From positions 2,666,001-2,730,000 of the forward strand of contig JAWQEG010000486.1 in assembly GCA_033782935.1 (NCBI GenBank): a DNA stretch of 64,000 bases, in the 5' to 3' direction. The position numbers and the translations under genes were made by a program. The notes beneath the pieces are model-generated. The model did no database searches and was not told where the DNA came from. It worked only from the letters and a program-made list of their open reading frames with translations. This DNA comes from Petrolisthes cinctipes. Taxonomy: Eukaryota; Arthropoda; Malacostraca; Decapoda; Porcellanidae. The first letter of the stretch is position 1, and every line of letters begins with the position of its first letter. This document shows positions 41,592 to 55,230 of the stretch, one piece after another.

Positions 41592-44500
41592 TTGGACCCC
41601 AAAATATCAAATTTTCGGGTGTTTTGGGCCTTAATTTGAGATTACGAATTTTTGGCACCTAAAATATCGATTTTTAGCATGTTTTTAGCCTATATTTTGA
41701 AAATATTCTATTACTGAGTAGGCATGTACAGATTGTTTCTGGGACCCCTAAATATCGAATTTTCGGTTGTTTTGGGCCTTAATTTGAGATATCGCCTTTA
41801 CGCACCTAAAATATCGATTTTCAGCATGTTTTGAGCAAATATTTTGAAAATATTCTAGCACTGTGTAGGCATGTACAGATCGCTTCTGGAACCCCAAAAT
41901 ATCGAATTTTCTGGTGTTTCGAGCCTGAATTTGAGATATAAACGAGTACAGAAGATGCATGCACATATCGACTTGTGGGCACCTAAAAGATCGATTTTGA
42001 GCATGTTTTGAGCCAATATTTTGAAAACATTCTAGCACTGAGTAGGCATGTACAGATCGCTTCTGGGACCACTAAATATCGAGTTTTCGAGTGTTTTGGG
42101 ACTGAATTTGAGATATCGACTTTTTGGCACCTAAATTATCGATTTTTAGCATGTTTTTAGCCTATATTTTGAAAATATTCTATCACTGAGTAGGCATGTA
42201 CAGATTGCTTCTGGGACCCCAAAATATTGAATTTTCGGGTGTTTTGAGCTTGAATTTGAGATATAAACGAGTCCAGAAGATGCATGCACATATCGACTTT
42301 TGGGCACCTAAAATATCGATTTTGAGCATGTTTTGACCCTATATTTTGAAAACATTCTAGCACTGTGTAGGCTTGTACAGATCGCTTCTGGGACCCCAAA
42401 ATATCGAATTTTAGGGTGTTTAGGGTCAGAATTTGACAAATAAACGGGTACAGAAGATGCATGCACATATCGACTTTTCGGCACCTAAAAGATCGATTTT
42501 CAGTATGTTTTTCGCCTGTATTTTGAAAATACTCTAATACGGAGTAGGCATGTACAGATCGCTTCTGGGACCCCAAAATATCGAATTTTCGGGTGTTTAG
42601 GGTCAGAATTTGAGATATAAACGGGTACAGAAGATGCATGCACATATCGACTTTTGGGCACCTAAAAGATCGATTTTCAGTATGTTTTTGGCCTGTATTT
42701 TGAAAATACTCTAACACGGAGTAGGCATGTACAGATCACTTCTGGGACCGCTAAATATCGAATTTTCGGGTGTTTTGGGCCTTAATTTGAGATATCGCCT
42801 TTACGCACCTAAAATATCGATTTTTAGCATGTTTTGAGCCTATATTTTGAAAATATTCTAGCACTGAGTAGGCATGTACAGATCGCTTCTGGGACCCCAA
42901 AATATTGAATTTTCGGGTGTTTTGAGCCTGAATTTGAGATATAAACGGGTACAGAAGATACATGCACATATTGACTTTGGGCATCTAAAATATCGATTTT
43001 GAGCATGTTTTGGGCCTGTATTTTGAAAATACTCTAACACGGAGTAGGCATGTACAGATCGCTTCTAGAATCCCAAAATATCGAATTTTCGGGTGTTTTG
43101 AGCTTGAATTTGAGATATAAACGAGTATAGAAGATGCATGCACATATCGACTTTTGGGCACCTAAAATATCGATTTTGAGCATGTTTTGAGCCTATATTT
43201 TGAAAACATTCTAGGACTGAGTAGGCATGTACAGATCGCTTCTGGGACCCCAAAATATCGAATTTTCGGGTGTTTAGGGCCAGAATTTGAGATATAAACG
43301 GGTACAGAAGATGCATGCACATATCGACTTTTGGGCACCTAAAAGATCGATTTTCAGTATGTTTTTGGCCTGTATTTTGAAAATACTCTAACACGGAGTA
43401 GGCATGTATAGATCGCTTCTGGGACCCCTAAATATCGAATTTTCGGGTGTTTAGGGCCAGAATTTGAGATATAAACGGGTACAGAAGATGCATGCACATA
43501 TCGACTTTTGGGCACCTAAAAGATCGATTTTCAGTATGTTTTTGGCCTGTATTTTGAAAATACTCTAACACGGAGTAGGCATGTACAGATCGCTTCTGGA
43601 ACCCCTAAATATCGAATTTTCGGGTGTTTTGGGCCTTAATTTGAGATATCGCCTTTACGCACCTAAAATATCGATTTTTAGCATGTTTTGAGCCTATATT
43701 TTGAAAATATTCTAGCACTGAATAGGCATGTACAGATCGCTTCTGGGACCCCAAAATATCGAATTTTCGGGTGTTTTGAGCCTGAATTTGAGATATAAAC
43801 GAGTACAGAAGATGCATGCACATATCGACTTTTGGGGACCTAAAATATCGATTTTGAGCATGTTTTGAGCCTATATTTTGAAAACATTCTAGCACAGAGT
43901 AGGCATGTACAGATCACTTTTGGGACCCCAAAATATCGAATTTTCGGGTGTTTTGAGCCTGAATTTGAGATATAAATGGGTATAGAAGATACATGCACAT
44001 ATTGACTCTGGGCATCTAAAGTATCGATTTTCAGCATGTTTTGGGCCTATAATTTGAAAATACTCAAACACGGAGTAGGCATGTACAGATCGCTTCTGGG
44101 ACCCCAAAATATCGAATTTTCGGGTGTTTAGGGCCAGAATTTGAGATATAAACGGGTACAGAAGATGCATGCACATATCGACTTTTGGCCACCTAAAAGA
44201 TCAATTTTCAGTATGTTTTTGGACTGTATTTTGAAAATACTCTAACACGGAGTAGGCATGTAGAGATCGCTTCTGGGACCCATAAATATCGAATTTTCGG
44301 GTGTTTTGGGACTGAATTTGAGATATCGACTTTTTGGCACCTAAAAGATCGATTTTAAGCATGTTTTTAGCCTATATTTTGAAAATATTCTAGCACTGAG
44401 TAGGCATGTACAGATTGCTTCTGGGACCCCAAAATATTGAATTTTCGGGTGTTTAGAGCCAGAATTTAAGATATAAACGGGTACAGAAGATGCATGCACA

Positions 44501-47500
44501 TATCGACTTTTGGGCACCTAAAAGATCGATTTTCAGTATGTTTTTGGCCTGTATTTTGAAAATACTCTAACACGGAGTAGGCATGTACAGATCGCTTCTG
44601 GGACCCCTAAATATCGAATTTTCGGGTGTTTTGGGACTGAATTTGAGATATCGACTTTTTGGCACTTAAAAGATCGATTTTTAGCATGTTTTTAGCCTAT
44701 ATCTTGAAAACATTCTAGCACTGAGTAGGCATGTACAGATTGCTTCTGGGACCCCAACATATTGAATTTTCGGGTGTTTTGAGCCCGAATTTGAGATATA
44801 AACGGGTACTGAAGATGCATACACATATTGACTTTGGGCATCTAAAATATCGATTTTCAGCATGTTATGGGCCTGAATTTTGAAAATACTCTAACACGGA
44901 GTATGCATGTACAGTTCGCTTCTGGGACCCCAAAATATCGAATTTTCGGGTGTTTTGAGCCTGAATTTGAGATATAAACGGGTACTGAAGATGCATGCAC
45001 ATATCGACTTTTGGGCACCTAAAAGATCGATTTTCAGTATGTTTTTGGCCTGTATATTGAAAATACTCTAACACGGAGTAGGCATGTACAGATCGCTTCT
45101 GGGACAACAAAATATCGAATTTTCGGGTGTTTTGAGCCTGAATTTGAGATATAAACGGGTACAGAAGATACATGCACATATAGACTTAGGGCATCTAAAA
45201 TATCGATTTTCAGCATGTTTTGGGCCTGTATTTTGAAAATACTCTAACACGGAGTATGCATGTACAGATCGCTTCTGGGACCCCAAAATATCGGATTTTC
45301 GGGTGTTTTGAGCCTGAATTTGAGATATAAACGGGTACTGAAGATGCATGCACATATCTACTTTTGGGCACCTAAAACATCGATTTTGAGCATGTTTTGG
45401 GCCTGTATTTTGAAAATAGTCTAACACGGAGTAGTCATGTACAGATCGCTTCTGGGACCCCAAAATATCGAATTTTCGGGTGTCTTGAGCCTGAATTTGA
45501 GATATCGCCTTTACGCACCTAAAATATCGATTTTGAGCATGTTTTGAGCCTATATTTTTAAAATATTCTAGCACTGAGTAAGCATGTACAGATCGCTTCT
45601 GGGACCCCAAAATATCGAATTTTCGGGTGTTTTAATCTTGAATTTGGGATATAAACGAGTATAGAAGATGCATACACATATTGACTTTGGGCACCAAAAA
45701 TATCGATTTTCAGCATGTTTTGGGCCTGAAATTTGAAAATACTCTAACACGGAGTAGGCATGTACAGATCACTTCTGGGACCCCAAAATATCGCATTTTC
45801 GGGTGTTTTGAGCCTGAATTTGAGATATAAACGGGTACAGAAGATACATGCACATATTGACTTTGGGCATCTAAAATATCGATTTTCAGCATGTTTTGGG
45901 CCTGTATTTTGAAAATACTCTAACACGGAGTATGCATGCACAGATCGCTTCTGGGACCCCAAAATATCGGATTTTCAGGTGTTTTGAGCCTGAATTTGAG
46001 ATATAAACGGGTACTGAAGATGCATGCACATATCGACTTTTGGGCACCTAAAACATCGATTTTGAGCATGTTTTGGGCCTGTATTTTGAAAATACTCTAA
46101 CACGGAGTATGCATGTACAGATCGCTTCTGGGACCCCAAAATATCGGATTTTCGTGTGTTTTGAGCCTGAATTTGAGATATAAACGGGTACTGAAGATGC
46201 ATGCACATATCTACTTTTGGGCACCTAAAACATCGATTTTGAGCATGTTTTGGGCCTGTATTTTGAAAATACTCTAACACGGAGTAGTCATGTACAGATC
46301 GCTTCTGGGACCCCAAAATATCGAATTTTCGGGTGTTTTGGGCCTGAATTTGAGATATCGCCTTTACGCACCTAAAATATCGATTTTTAGCATGTTTTGA
46401 GCCTATATTTTGAAAATATTCTAGCACTGAGTAAGCATGTACAGATCGCTTCTGGGACCCCAAAATATCGAATTTTCGGGTGTTTTGATCTTGAATTTGG
46501 GATATAAACGAGTATAGAAGATGCATACACATATTGACTTTGGGCACCAAAAATATCGATTTTCAGCATGTTTTGGGCCTGAATTTTGAAAATACTCTAA
46601 CACGGAGTAGGCATGTACAGATCGCTTCTGGGACCCCAAAATATCGAATTTTCGGGTGTTTTGAGCCTGAATTTGAGATATAAACGGGTACAGAAGATGC
46701 ATGCACATATCGACTTTTGGGCACCTAAAAGATCGATTTTCAGTATGTTTTTGGCTTGTATATTGAAAATACTCTAACACGGAGTAGGCATGTACAGATC
46801 GCTTCTGCGACCCCAAAATATCGAATTTTCAGGTGTTTAGGGCCAGAATTTGAGATATAAACGGGTACTGAAGATGCATACACATATTGACTTTGGGCAC
46901 CAAAAATATCGATATTCAGCATGTTTTGGGCCTGAATTTTGAAAATACTCTAACACGGAGTAGGCATGTACAGATCGCTTCTGGGACCCCAAAATATCGA
47001 ATTTTCGGGTGTTTAGGGCCAGAATTTGAGATATAAACGGGTACAGAAGATGCATGCACATATCGACTTTTGGGCACCTAAAATATCGATTTTGAGCATG
47101 TTTTTAGCCTATATTTTGAAAACATTCTAGCACTGAGTAGTTATGTACAGATCGCTTCTGGGACCCGAAAATTCGATATTTTTGGGTGTTTTGGGCCTGA
47201 ATTTGAGATATCGCCTTTACGCACCTAAAATATCGATTTTTAGCATGTTTTAAGCCTATATTTTGAAAATATTCTAGCACTGAGTAGGCATGTACAGATC
47301 GCTTCTGGGACCCCAAAATATCGAATTTTCGGGTGTTTTGAGCCTTAATTTGAGATATCGACTTTTTGGCACCTAAAATATCGATTTTTAGCATGTTTTT
47401 AGCCTATATTTTGAAAATATTCTGGTACTGAGTAGGCATGTACAGATTGCTTCTGGAACCCCTAAATATCGAATTTTCGGGTGTTTTGGGCCTAAATTTG

Positions 47501-49812
47501 AGATATCGCCCTTACGCACCTAAAATATCGATTTTTAGCATGTTTTGAGCCTATATTTTGAAAATATTCTAGCACTGAGTTGGCATGTACAGATCGCTTC
47601 TGGGACCCCAAAATATCGAATTTTCGGGTGTTTTGAGCCTAAATTTGAGATATAAACGAGTCTCTGAAGATTCATGCACATATCGACTTTTGGGCACCTA
47701 AAATATCGATTTTAAGCATGTTTTGAGCCTATATTTTGAAAACATTCTAGCACTGAGTAGGCATGTACAGATCGCTTCTGGGACCCCTAAATATCGAATT
47801 TTCGGGTGTTTTGGGACTGAAATTGAGATACCAACTTTTTGGCACCTAAATTATCGATTTTTAGCATGTTTTTAGCCTATATTTTGAAAATATTCTAGCA
47901 CTGAGTAGGCATGTACAGATCGCTTCTGGGACCCCAAAATATTGAATTTTCGGGTGTTTTGAGCCTGTATTTGAGATATTAACGGGTACAGAAGATACAT
48001 GCACATATTGACTTTGGGAATCTAAAATATCGATTTTGAGCATGTTTTGGGCCTGTTTTTTTTTAAATACTCTAACACGGAGTAGGCATGTACAGATCGC
48101 TTCTAGGACCCCAAAATATCGAATTTTCGGGTGTTTTGAGCCTGAATTTGAGATATAAACGAGTACAGAAGATGCATGCACATATCGACTTTTGGGCACC
48201 TAAAATATCGATTTTGAGCATATTTTGAGCCTATATTTTGAAAACATTCTAGCACTGAGTAGGCATGTACAGATCGCTTCTGGGACCCCAAAATATCGAA
48301 TTTTCGGGTGTTTAGGGCCAGAATTTGAGATATAAACGGGTACAGAAGATGCATGCACATATCGACTTTTGGGCGCCTAAAAGATCGATTTTCAGTATGT
48401 TTTTGGCCTATATTTTGAAAATACTCTAGCACGGAGTAGGCATGTACAATTCGCTTCTGGGACCCCAAAAATATCAAATTTTCGGGTGTTTTTGGCCTTA
48501 ATTTGAGATATCGCCTTTACGCACCAAAAATATCGATTTTTAGCATGTTTTGAGCCTATATTTTGAAAATATTCTTGCACTGAGTAGGCATATACAGATC
48601 GCTTCTGGGACCCCAAAATATCGAATTTTTGGGTGTTTTGAGCCTGAATTTGAGATATAAACGAGTACAGAAGATGCATGCACATATCAACTTTTGGGCA
48701 CCTAAAATATCGATTTTGAGCATGTTTTGAGCCTATATTTTGAAAACATTCTAGCACTGAGTAGGCATGTACAGATCGCTTCTGGGACCTCAAAATATCG
48801 AATTTTCGGGTGTTTTGAGCCTGAATTTGAGATATAAATGGGTACAGAAGATACATGCACATATTGACTTTGGGCATCTAAAATATCGATTTTCAGCATG
48901 TTTTGGGCCTATATTTTGAAAATACTCTAACACAAGGTAGGCATGTACAGATCGCTTCTGGGACCCCAAAATATCGAATTTTCGGGTGTTTAGGGGCAGA
49001 ATTTGAGATATAAACGGGTACAGAAGATGCATGCACATATCGACTTTTGGGCACCTAAAAGATCAATTTTCAGTATGTTTTTGGCCTGTATTTTGAAAAT
49101 ACTCTAACACGGATTAGGCATGTACAGATCGCTTCTGGGACCCCTAAATATCAAATTTTCGGGTGTTTTGGGCCTTAATTTGAGATATCGCCTTTAGGCA
49201 CCTAAAATATCGATTTTGAGCATGTTTTGAGCCTTTATTTTGAAAATATTCTAGCACTGAGTAGGCATATACAGATCGCTTCTGAGACCCCAAAATATCG
49301 AATTTTCGGGTGTTTTCAGCTTCAAATTGAGATATAAACGAGTACAGAAGATGCATGCACATATCGACTTTTGGGCACCTAAAATATCGATTTTTAACAT
49401 GTTTTGATCCTATATTTTGAAAACATTCTAGCACTGAGTAGGCATGTACAGATCGCTTCTGGGACCCCAAAATATCGAATTTTCGGGTGTTTTGAGCCTG
49501 AATTTGAGATATAAATGGGTACAGAAGATACATGCACATATTGACTTTGGTCATCTAAAATATCGTTTTTTAGCATGTTTTGGGCCTGTATTTTGAAAAT
49601 ACTCTAACACGGAGTAGGCATGTACAGATCGCTTCTGGGACCCCAAAATATCGAATTTTCGGGTGTTTTGAGCCTGAATTTGAGATATAAACGGGTACTG
49701 ATGATGCATGCACATATCGACTTTTGGGCACCTAAAACATCGATTTTGAGCATGTTTTGGGCCTGCATTTTGAAAATACTCTAACACAGAGTAAGCATGT
49801 ACAGATCGCTTC
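41592..49812. repeat. 8221-bp super-higher-order unit, copy 1
   Basis: The unit starts at a monomer with the rare CTTCTTGGACCCC variant and runs to the same variant at 49813. It contains about 49 monomers. Its right-hand part is the 3359-bp block, and 45.07-46.4 kb derives from the 2529-bp unit, so the super-unit was assembled from smaller units already present to its left. Markers include GATTACGAATTTTTGG, GTGTAGGCTTGTACAG, CTTCTAGAATCCC and GTAGAGATCGC. This copy keeps both monomers that are lost separately from copies 2 and 3. Confidence 0.9.
47164..47186. other. Micro-inverted segment, third copy
   Basis: The same variant lies 8220 bp after the second copy, inside copy 1 of the super-higher-order unit. 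Confidence 0.88.
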
Positions 49813-50496
49813 TTGGACCCCAAAATATCAAATTTTCGGGTGTTTTGGGCCTTAATTTGAGATTACGAATTTTTGGCACCTAAAATATCGATTTTTAGCA
49901 TGTTTTTAGCCTATATTTTGAAAATATTCTATTACTGAGTAGGCATGTACAGATTGTTTCTGGGACCCCTAAATATCGAATTTTCGGTTGTTTTGGGCCT
50001 TAATTTGAGATATCGCCTTTACGCACCTAAAATATCGATTTTTAGCATGTTTTGAGCAAATATTTTGAAAATATTCTAGCACTGTGTAGGCATGTACAGA
50101 TCGCTTCTGGAACCCCAAAATATCGAATTTTCTGGTGTTTCGAGCCTGAATTTGAGATATAAACGAGTACAGAAGATGCATGCACATATCGACTTGTGGG
50201 CACCTAAAAGATCGATTTTGAGCATGTTTTGAGCCAATATTTTGAAAACATTCTAGCACTGAGTAGGCATGTACAGATCGCTTCTGGGACCACTAAATAT
50301 CGAGTTTTCGAGTGTTTTGGGACTGAATTTGAGATATCGACTTTTTGGCACCTAAATTATCGATTTTTAGCATGTTTTTAGCCTATATTTTGAAAATATT
50401 CTATCACTTAGTAGGCATGTACAGATTGCTTCTGGGACCCCAAAATATTGAATTTTCGGGTGTTTTGAGCTTGAATTTGAGATATAAACGAGTCCA

Positions 50497-50523
50497 GAAG
50501 ATGCATGCACATATCGACTTTTC
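50497..50523. other. Junction of a 177-bp whole-monomer deletion
   Basis: In copies 1 and 3 of the super-unit a monomer with GTGTAGGCTTGTACAG and GACAAATAAACGGG lies here. In copy 2 the GTCCAGAAGATGCATGCAC monomer continues directly into TTCGGCACC, the end of the missing neighbour. The exchange lies in AAGATGCATGCACATATCG, which both monomers share. Exactly one 177-bp period is lost and the register is kept. Confidence 0.88.
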
Positions 50524-53500
50524 GGCACCTAAAAGATCGATTTTCAGTATGTTTTTCGCCTGTATTTTGAAAATACTCTAATACGGAGTAGGCATGTACA
50601 GATCGCTTCTGGGACCCCAAAATATCGAATTTTCGGGTGTTTAGGGTCAGAATTTGAGATATAAACGGGTACAGAAGATGCATGCACATATCGACTTTTG
50701 GGCACCTAAAAGATCGATTTTCAGTATGTTTTTGGCCTGTATTTTGAAAATACTCTAACACGGAGTAGGCATGTACAGATCACTTCTGGGACCGCTAAAT
50801 ATCGAATTTTCGGGTGTTTTGGGCCTTAATTTGAGATATCGCCTTTACGCACCTAAAATATCGATTTTTAGCATGTTTTGAGCCTATATTTTGAAAATAT
50901 TCTAGCACTGAGTAGGCATGTACAGATCGCTTCTGGGACCCCAAAATATTGAATTTTCGGGTGTTTTGAGCCTGAATTTGAGATATAAACGGGTACAGAA
51001 GATACATGCACATATTGACTTTGGGCATCTAAAATATCGATTTTGAGCATGTTTTGGGCCTGTATTTTGAAAATACTCTAACACGGAGTAGGCATGTACA
51101 GATCGCTTCTAGAATCCCAAAATATCGAATTTTCGGGTGTTTTGAGCTTGAATTTGAGATATAAACGAGTATAGAAGATGCATGCACTTATCGACTTTTG
51201 GGCACCTAAAATATCGATTTTGAGCATGTTTTGAGCCTATATTTTGAAAACATTCTAGCACTGAGTAGGCATGTACAGATCGCTTCTGGGACCCCAAAAT
51301 ATCGAATTTTCGGGTGTTTAGGGCCAGAATTTGAGATATAAACGGGTACAGAAGATGCATGCACATATCGACTTTTGGGCACCTAAAAGATCGATTTTCA
51401 GTATGTTTTTGGCCTGTATTTTGAAAATACTCTAACACGGAGTAGGCATGTATAGATCGCTTCTGGGACCCCTAAATATCGAATTTTCGGGTGTTTAGGG
51501 CCAGAATTTGAGATATAAACGGGTACAGAAGATGCATGCACATATCGACTTTTGGGCACCTAAAAGATCGATTTTCAGTATGTTTTTGGCCTGTATTTTG
51601 AAAATACTCTAACACGGAGTAGGCATGTACAGATCGCTTCTGGAACCCCTAAATATCGAATTTTCGGGTGTTTTGGGCCTTAATTTGAGATATCGCCTTT
51701 ACGCACCTAAAATATCGATTTTTAGCATGTTTTGAGCCTATATTTTGAAAATATTCTAGCACTGAATAGGCATGTACAGATCGCTTCTGGGACCCCAAAA
51801 TATCGAATTTTCGGGTGTTTTGAGCCTGAATTTGAGATATAAACGAGTACAGAAGATGCATGCACATATCGACTTTTGGGGACCTAAAATATCGATTTTG
51901 AGCATGTTTTGAGCCTATATTTTGAAAACATTCTAGCACAGAGTAGGCATGTACAGATCACTTTTGGGACCCCAAAATATCGAATTTTCGGGTGTTTTGA
52001 GCCTGAATTTGAGATATAAATGGGTATAGAAGATACATGCACATATTGACTCTGGGCATCTAAAGTATCGATTTTCAGCATGTTTTGGGCCTATAATTTG
52101 AAAATACTCAAACACGGAGTAGGCATGTACAGATCGCTTCTGGGACCCCAAAATATCGAATTTTCGGGTGTTTAGGGCCAGAATTTGAGATATAAACGGG
52201 TACAGAAGATGCATGCACATATCGACTTTTGGCCACCTAAAAGATCAATTTTCAGTATGTTTTTGGACTGTATTTTGAAAATACTCTAACACGGAGTAGG
52301 CATGTAGAGATCGCTTCTGGGACCCATAAATATCGAATTTTCGGGTGTTTTGGGACTGAATTTGAGATATCGACTTTTTGGCACCTAAAAGATCGATTTT
52401 AAGCATGTTTTTAGCCTATATTTTGAAAATATTCTAGCACTGAGTAGGCATGTACAGATTGCTTCTGGGACCCCAAAATATTGAATTTTCGGGTGTTTAG
52501 AGCCAGAATTTAAGATATAAACGGGTACAGAAGATGCATGCACATATCGACTTTTGGGCACCTAAAAGATCGATTTTCAGTATGTTTTTGGCCTGTATTT
52601 TGAAAATACTCTAACACGGAGTAGGCATGTACAGATCGCTTCTGGGACCCCTAAATATCGAATTTTCGGGTGTTTTGGGACTGAATTTGAGATATCGACT
52701 TTTTGGCACTTAAAAGATCGATTTTTAGCATGTTTTTAGCCTATATCTTGAAAACATTCTAGCACTGAGTAGGCATGTACAGATTGCTTCTGGGACCCCA
52801 AAATATTGAATTTTCGGGTGTTTTGAGCCCGAATTTGAGATATAAACGGGTACTGAAGATGCATACACATATTGACTTTGGGCATCTAAAATATCGATTT
52901 TCAGCATGTTATGGGCCTGAATTTTGAAAATACTCTAACACGGAGTATGCATGTACAGTTCGCTTCTGGGACCCCAAAATATCGAATTTTCGGGTGTTTT
53001 GAGCCTGAATTTGAGATATAAACGGGTACTGAAGATGCATGCACATATCGACTTTTGGGCACCTAAAAGATCGATTTTCAGTATGTTTTTGGCCTGTATA
53101 TTGAAAATACTCTAACACGGAGTAGGCATGTACAGATCGCTTCTGGGACAACAAAATATCGAATTTTCGGGTGTTTTGAGCCTGAATTTGAGATATAAAC
53201 GGGTACAGAAGATACATGCACATATAGACTTAGGGCATCTAAAATATCGATTTTCAGCATGTTTTGGGCCTGTATTTTGAAAATACTCTAACACGGAGTA
53301 TGCATGTACAGATCGCTTCTGGGACCCCAAAATATCGGATTTTCGGGTGTTTTGAGCCTGAATTTGAGATATAAACGGGTACTGAAGATGCATGCACATA
53401 TCTACTTTTGGGCACCTAAAACATCGATTTTGAGCATGTTTTGGGCCTGTATTTTGAAAATAGTCTAACACGGAGTAGTCATGTACAGATCGCTTCTGGG

Positions 53501-55207
53501 ACCCCAAAATATCGAATTTTCGGGTGTCTTGAGCCTGAATTTGAGATATCGCCTTTACGCACCTAAAATATCGATTTTGAGCATGTTTTGAGCCTATATT
53601 TTTAAAATATTCTAGCACTGAGTAAGCATGTACAGATCGCTTCTGGGACCCCAAAATATCGAATTTTCGGGTGTTTTAATCTTGAATTTGGGATATAAAC
53701 GAGTATAGAAGATGCATACACATATTGACTTTGGGCACCAAAAATATCGATTTTCAGCATGTTTTGGGCCTGAAATTTGAAAATACTCTAACACGGAGTA
53801 GGCATGTACAGATCACTTCTGGGACCCCAAAATATCGCATTTTCGGGTGTTTTGAGCCTGAATTTGAGATATAAACGGGTACAGAAGATACATGCACATA
53901 TTGACTTTGGGCATCTAAAATATCGATTTTCAGCATGTTTTGGGCCTGTATTTTGAAAATACTCTAACACGGAGTATGCATGCACAGATCGCTTCTGGGA
54001 CCCCAAAATATCGGATTTTCAGGTGTTTTGAGCCTGAATTTGAGATATAAACGGGTACTGAAGATGCATGCACATATCGACTTTTGGGCACCTAAAACAT
54101 CGATTTTGAGCATGTTTTGGGCCTGTATTTTGAAAATACTCTAACACGGAGTATGCATGTACAGATCGCTTCTGGGACCCCAAAATATCGGATTTTCGTG
54201 TGTTTTGAGCCTGAATTTGAGATATAAACGGGTACTGAAGATGCATGCACATATCTACTTTTGGGCACCTAAAACATCGATTTTGAGCATGTTTTGGGCC
54301 TGTATTTTGAAAATACTCTAACACGGAGTAGTCATGTACAGATCGCTTCTGGGACCCCAAAATATCGAATTTTCGGGTGTTTTGGGCCTGAATTTGAGAT
54401 ATCGCCTTTACGCACCTAAAATATCGATTTTTAGCATGTTTTGAGCCTATATTTTGAAAATATTCTAGCACTGAGTAAGCATGTACAGATCGCTTCTGGG
54501 ACCCCAAAATATCGAATTTTCGGGTGTTTTGATCTTGAATTTGGGATATAAACGAGTATAGAAGATGCATACACATATTGACTTTGGGCACCAAAAATAT
54601 CGATTTTCAGCATGTTTTGGGCCTGAATTTTGAAAATACTCTAACACGGAGTAGGCATGTACAGATCGCTTCTGGGACCCCAAAATATCGAATTTTCGGG
54701 TGTTTTGAGCCTGAATTTGAGATATAAACGGGTACAGAAGATGCATGCACATATCGACTTTTGGGCACCTAAAAGATCGATTTTCAGTATGTTTTTGGCT
54801 TGTATATTGAAAATACTCTAACACGGAGTAGGCATGTACAGATCGCTTCTGCGACCCCAAAATATCGAATTTTCAGGTGTTTAGGGCCAGAATTTGAGAT
54901 ATAAACGGGTACTGAAGATGCATACACATATTGACTTTGGGCACCAAAAATATCGATATTCAGCATGTTTTGGGCCTGAATTTTGAAAATACTCTAACAC
55001 GGAGTAGGCATGTACAGATCGCTTCTGGGACCCCAAAATATCGAATTTTCGGGTGTTTAGGGCCAGAATTTGAGATATAAACGGGTACAGAAGATGCATG
55101 CACATATCGACTTTTGGGCACCTAAAATATCGATTTTGAGCATGTTTTTAGCCTATATTTTGAAAACATTCTAGCACTGAGTAGTTATGTACAGATCGCT
55201 TCTGGGA

Positions 55208-55230
55208 CCCGAAAATTCGATATTTTTGGG
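55208..55230. other. Micro-inverted segment, fourth copy
   Basis: The same variant lies 8044 bp after the third copy, inside copy 2 of the super-higher-order unit. Super-unit copy 3 does not reach this block within the window. Confidence 0.88.
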
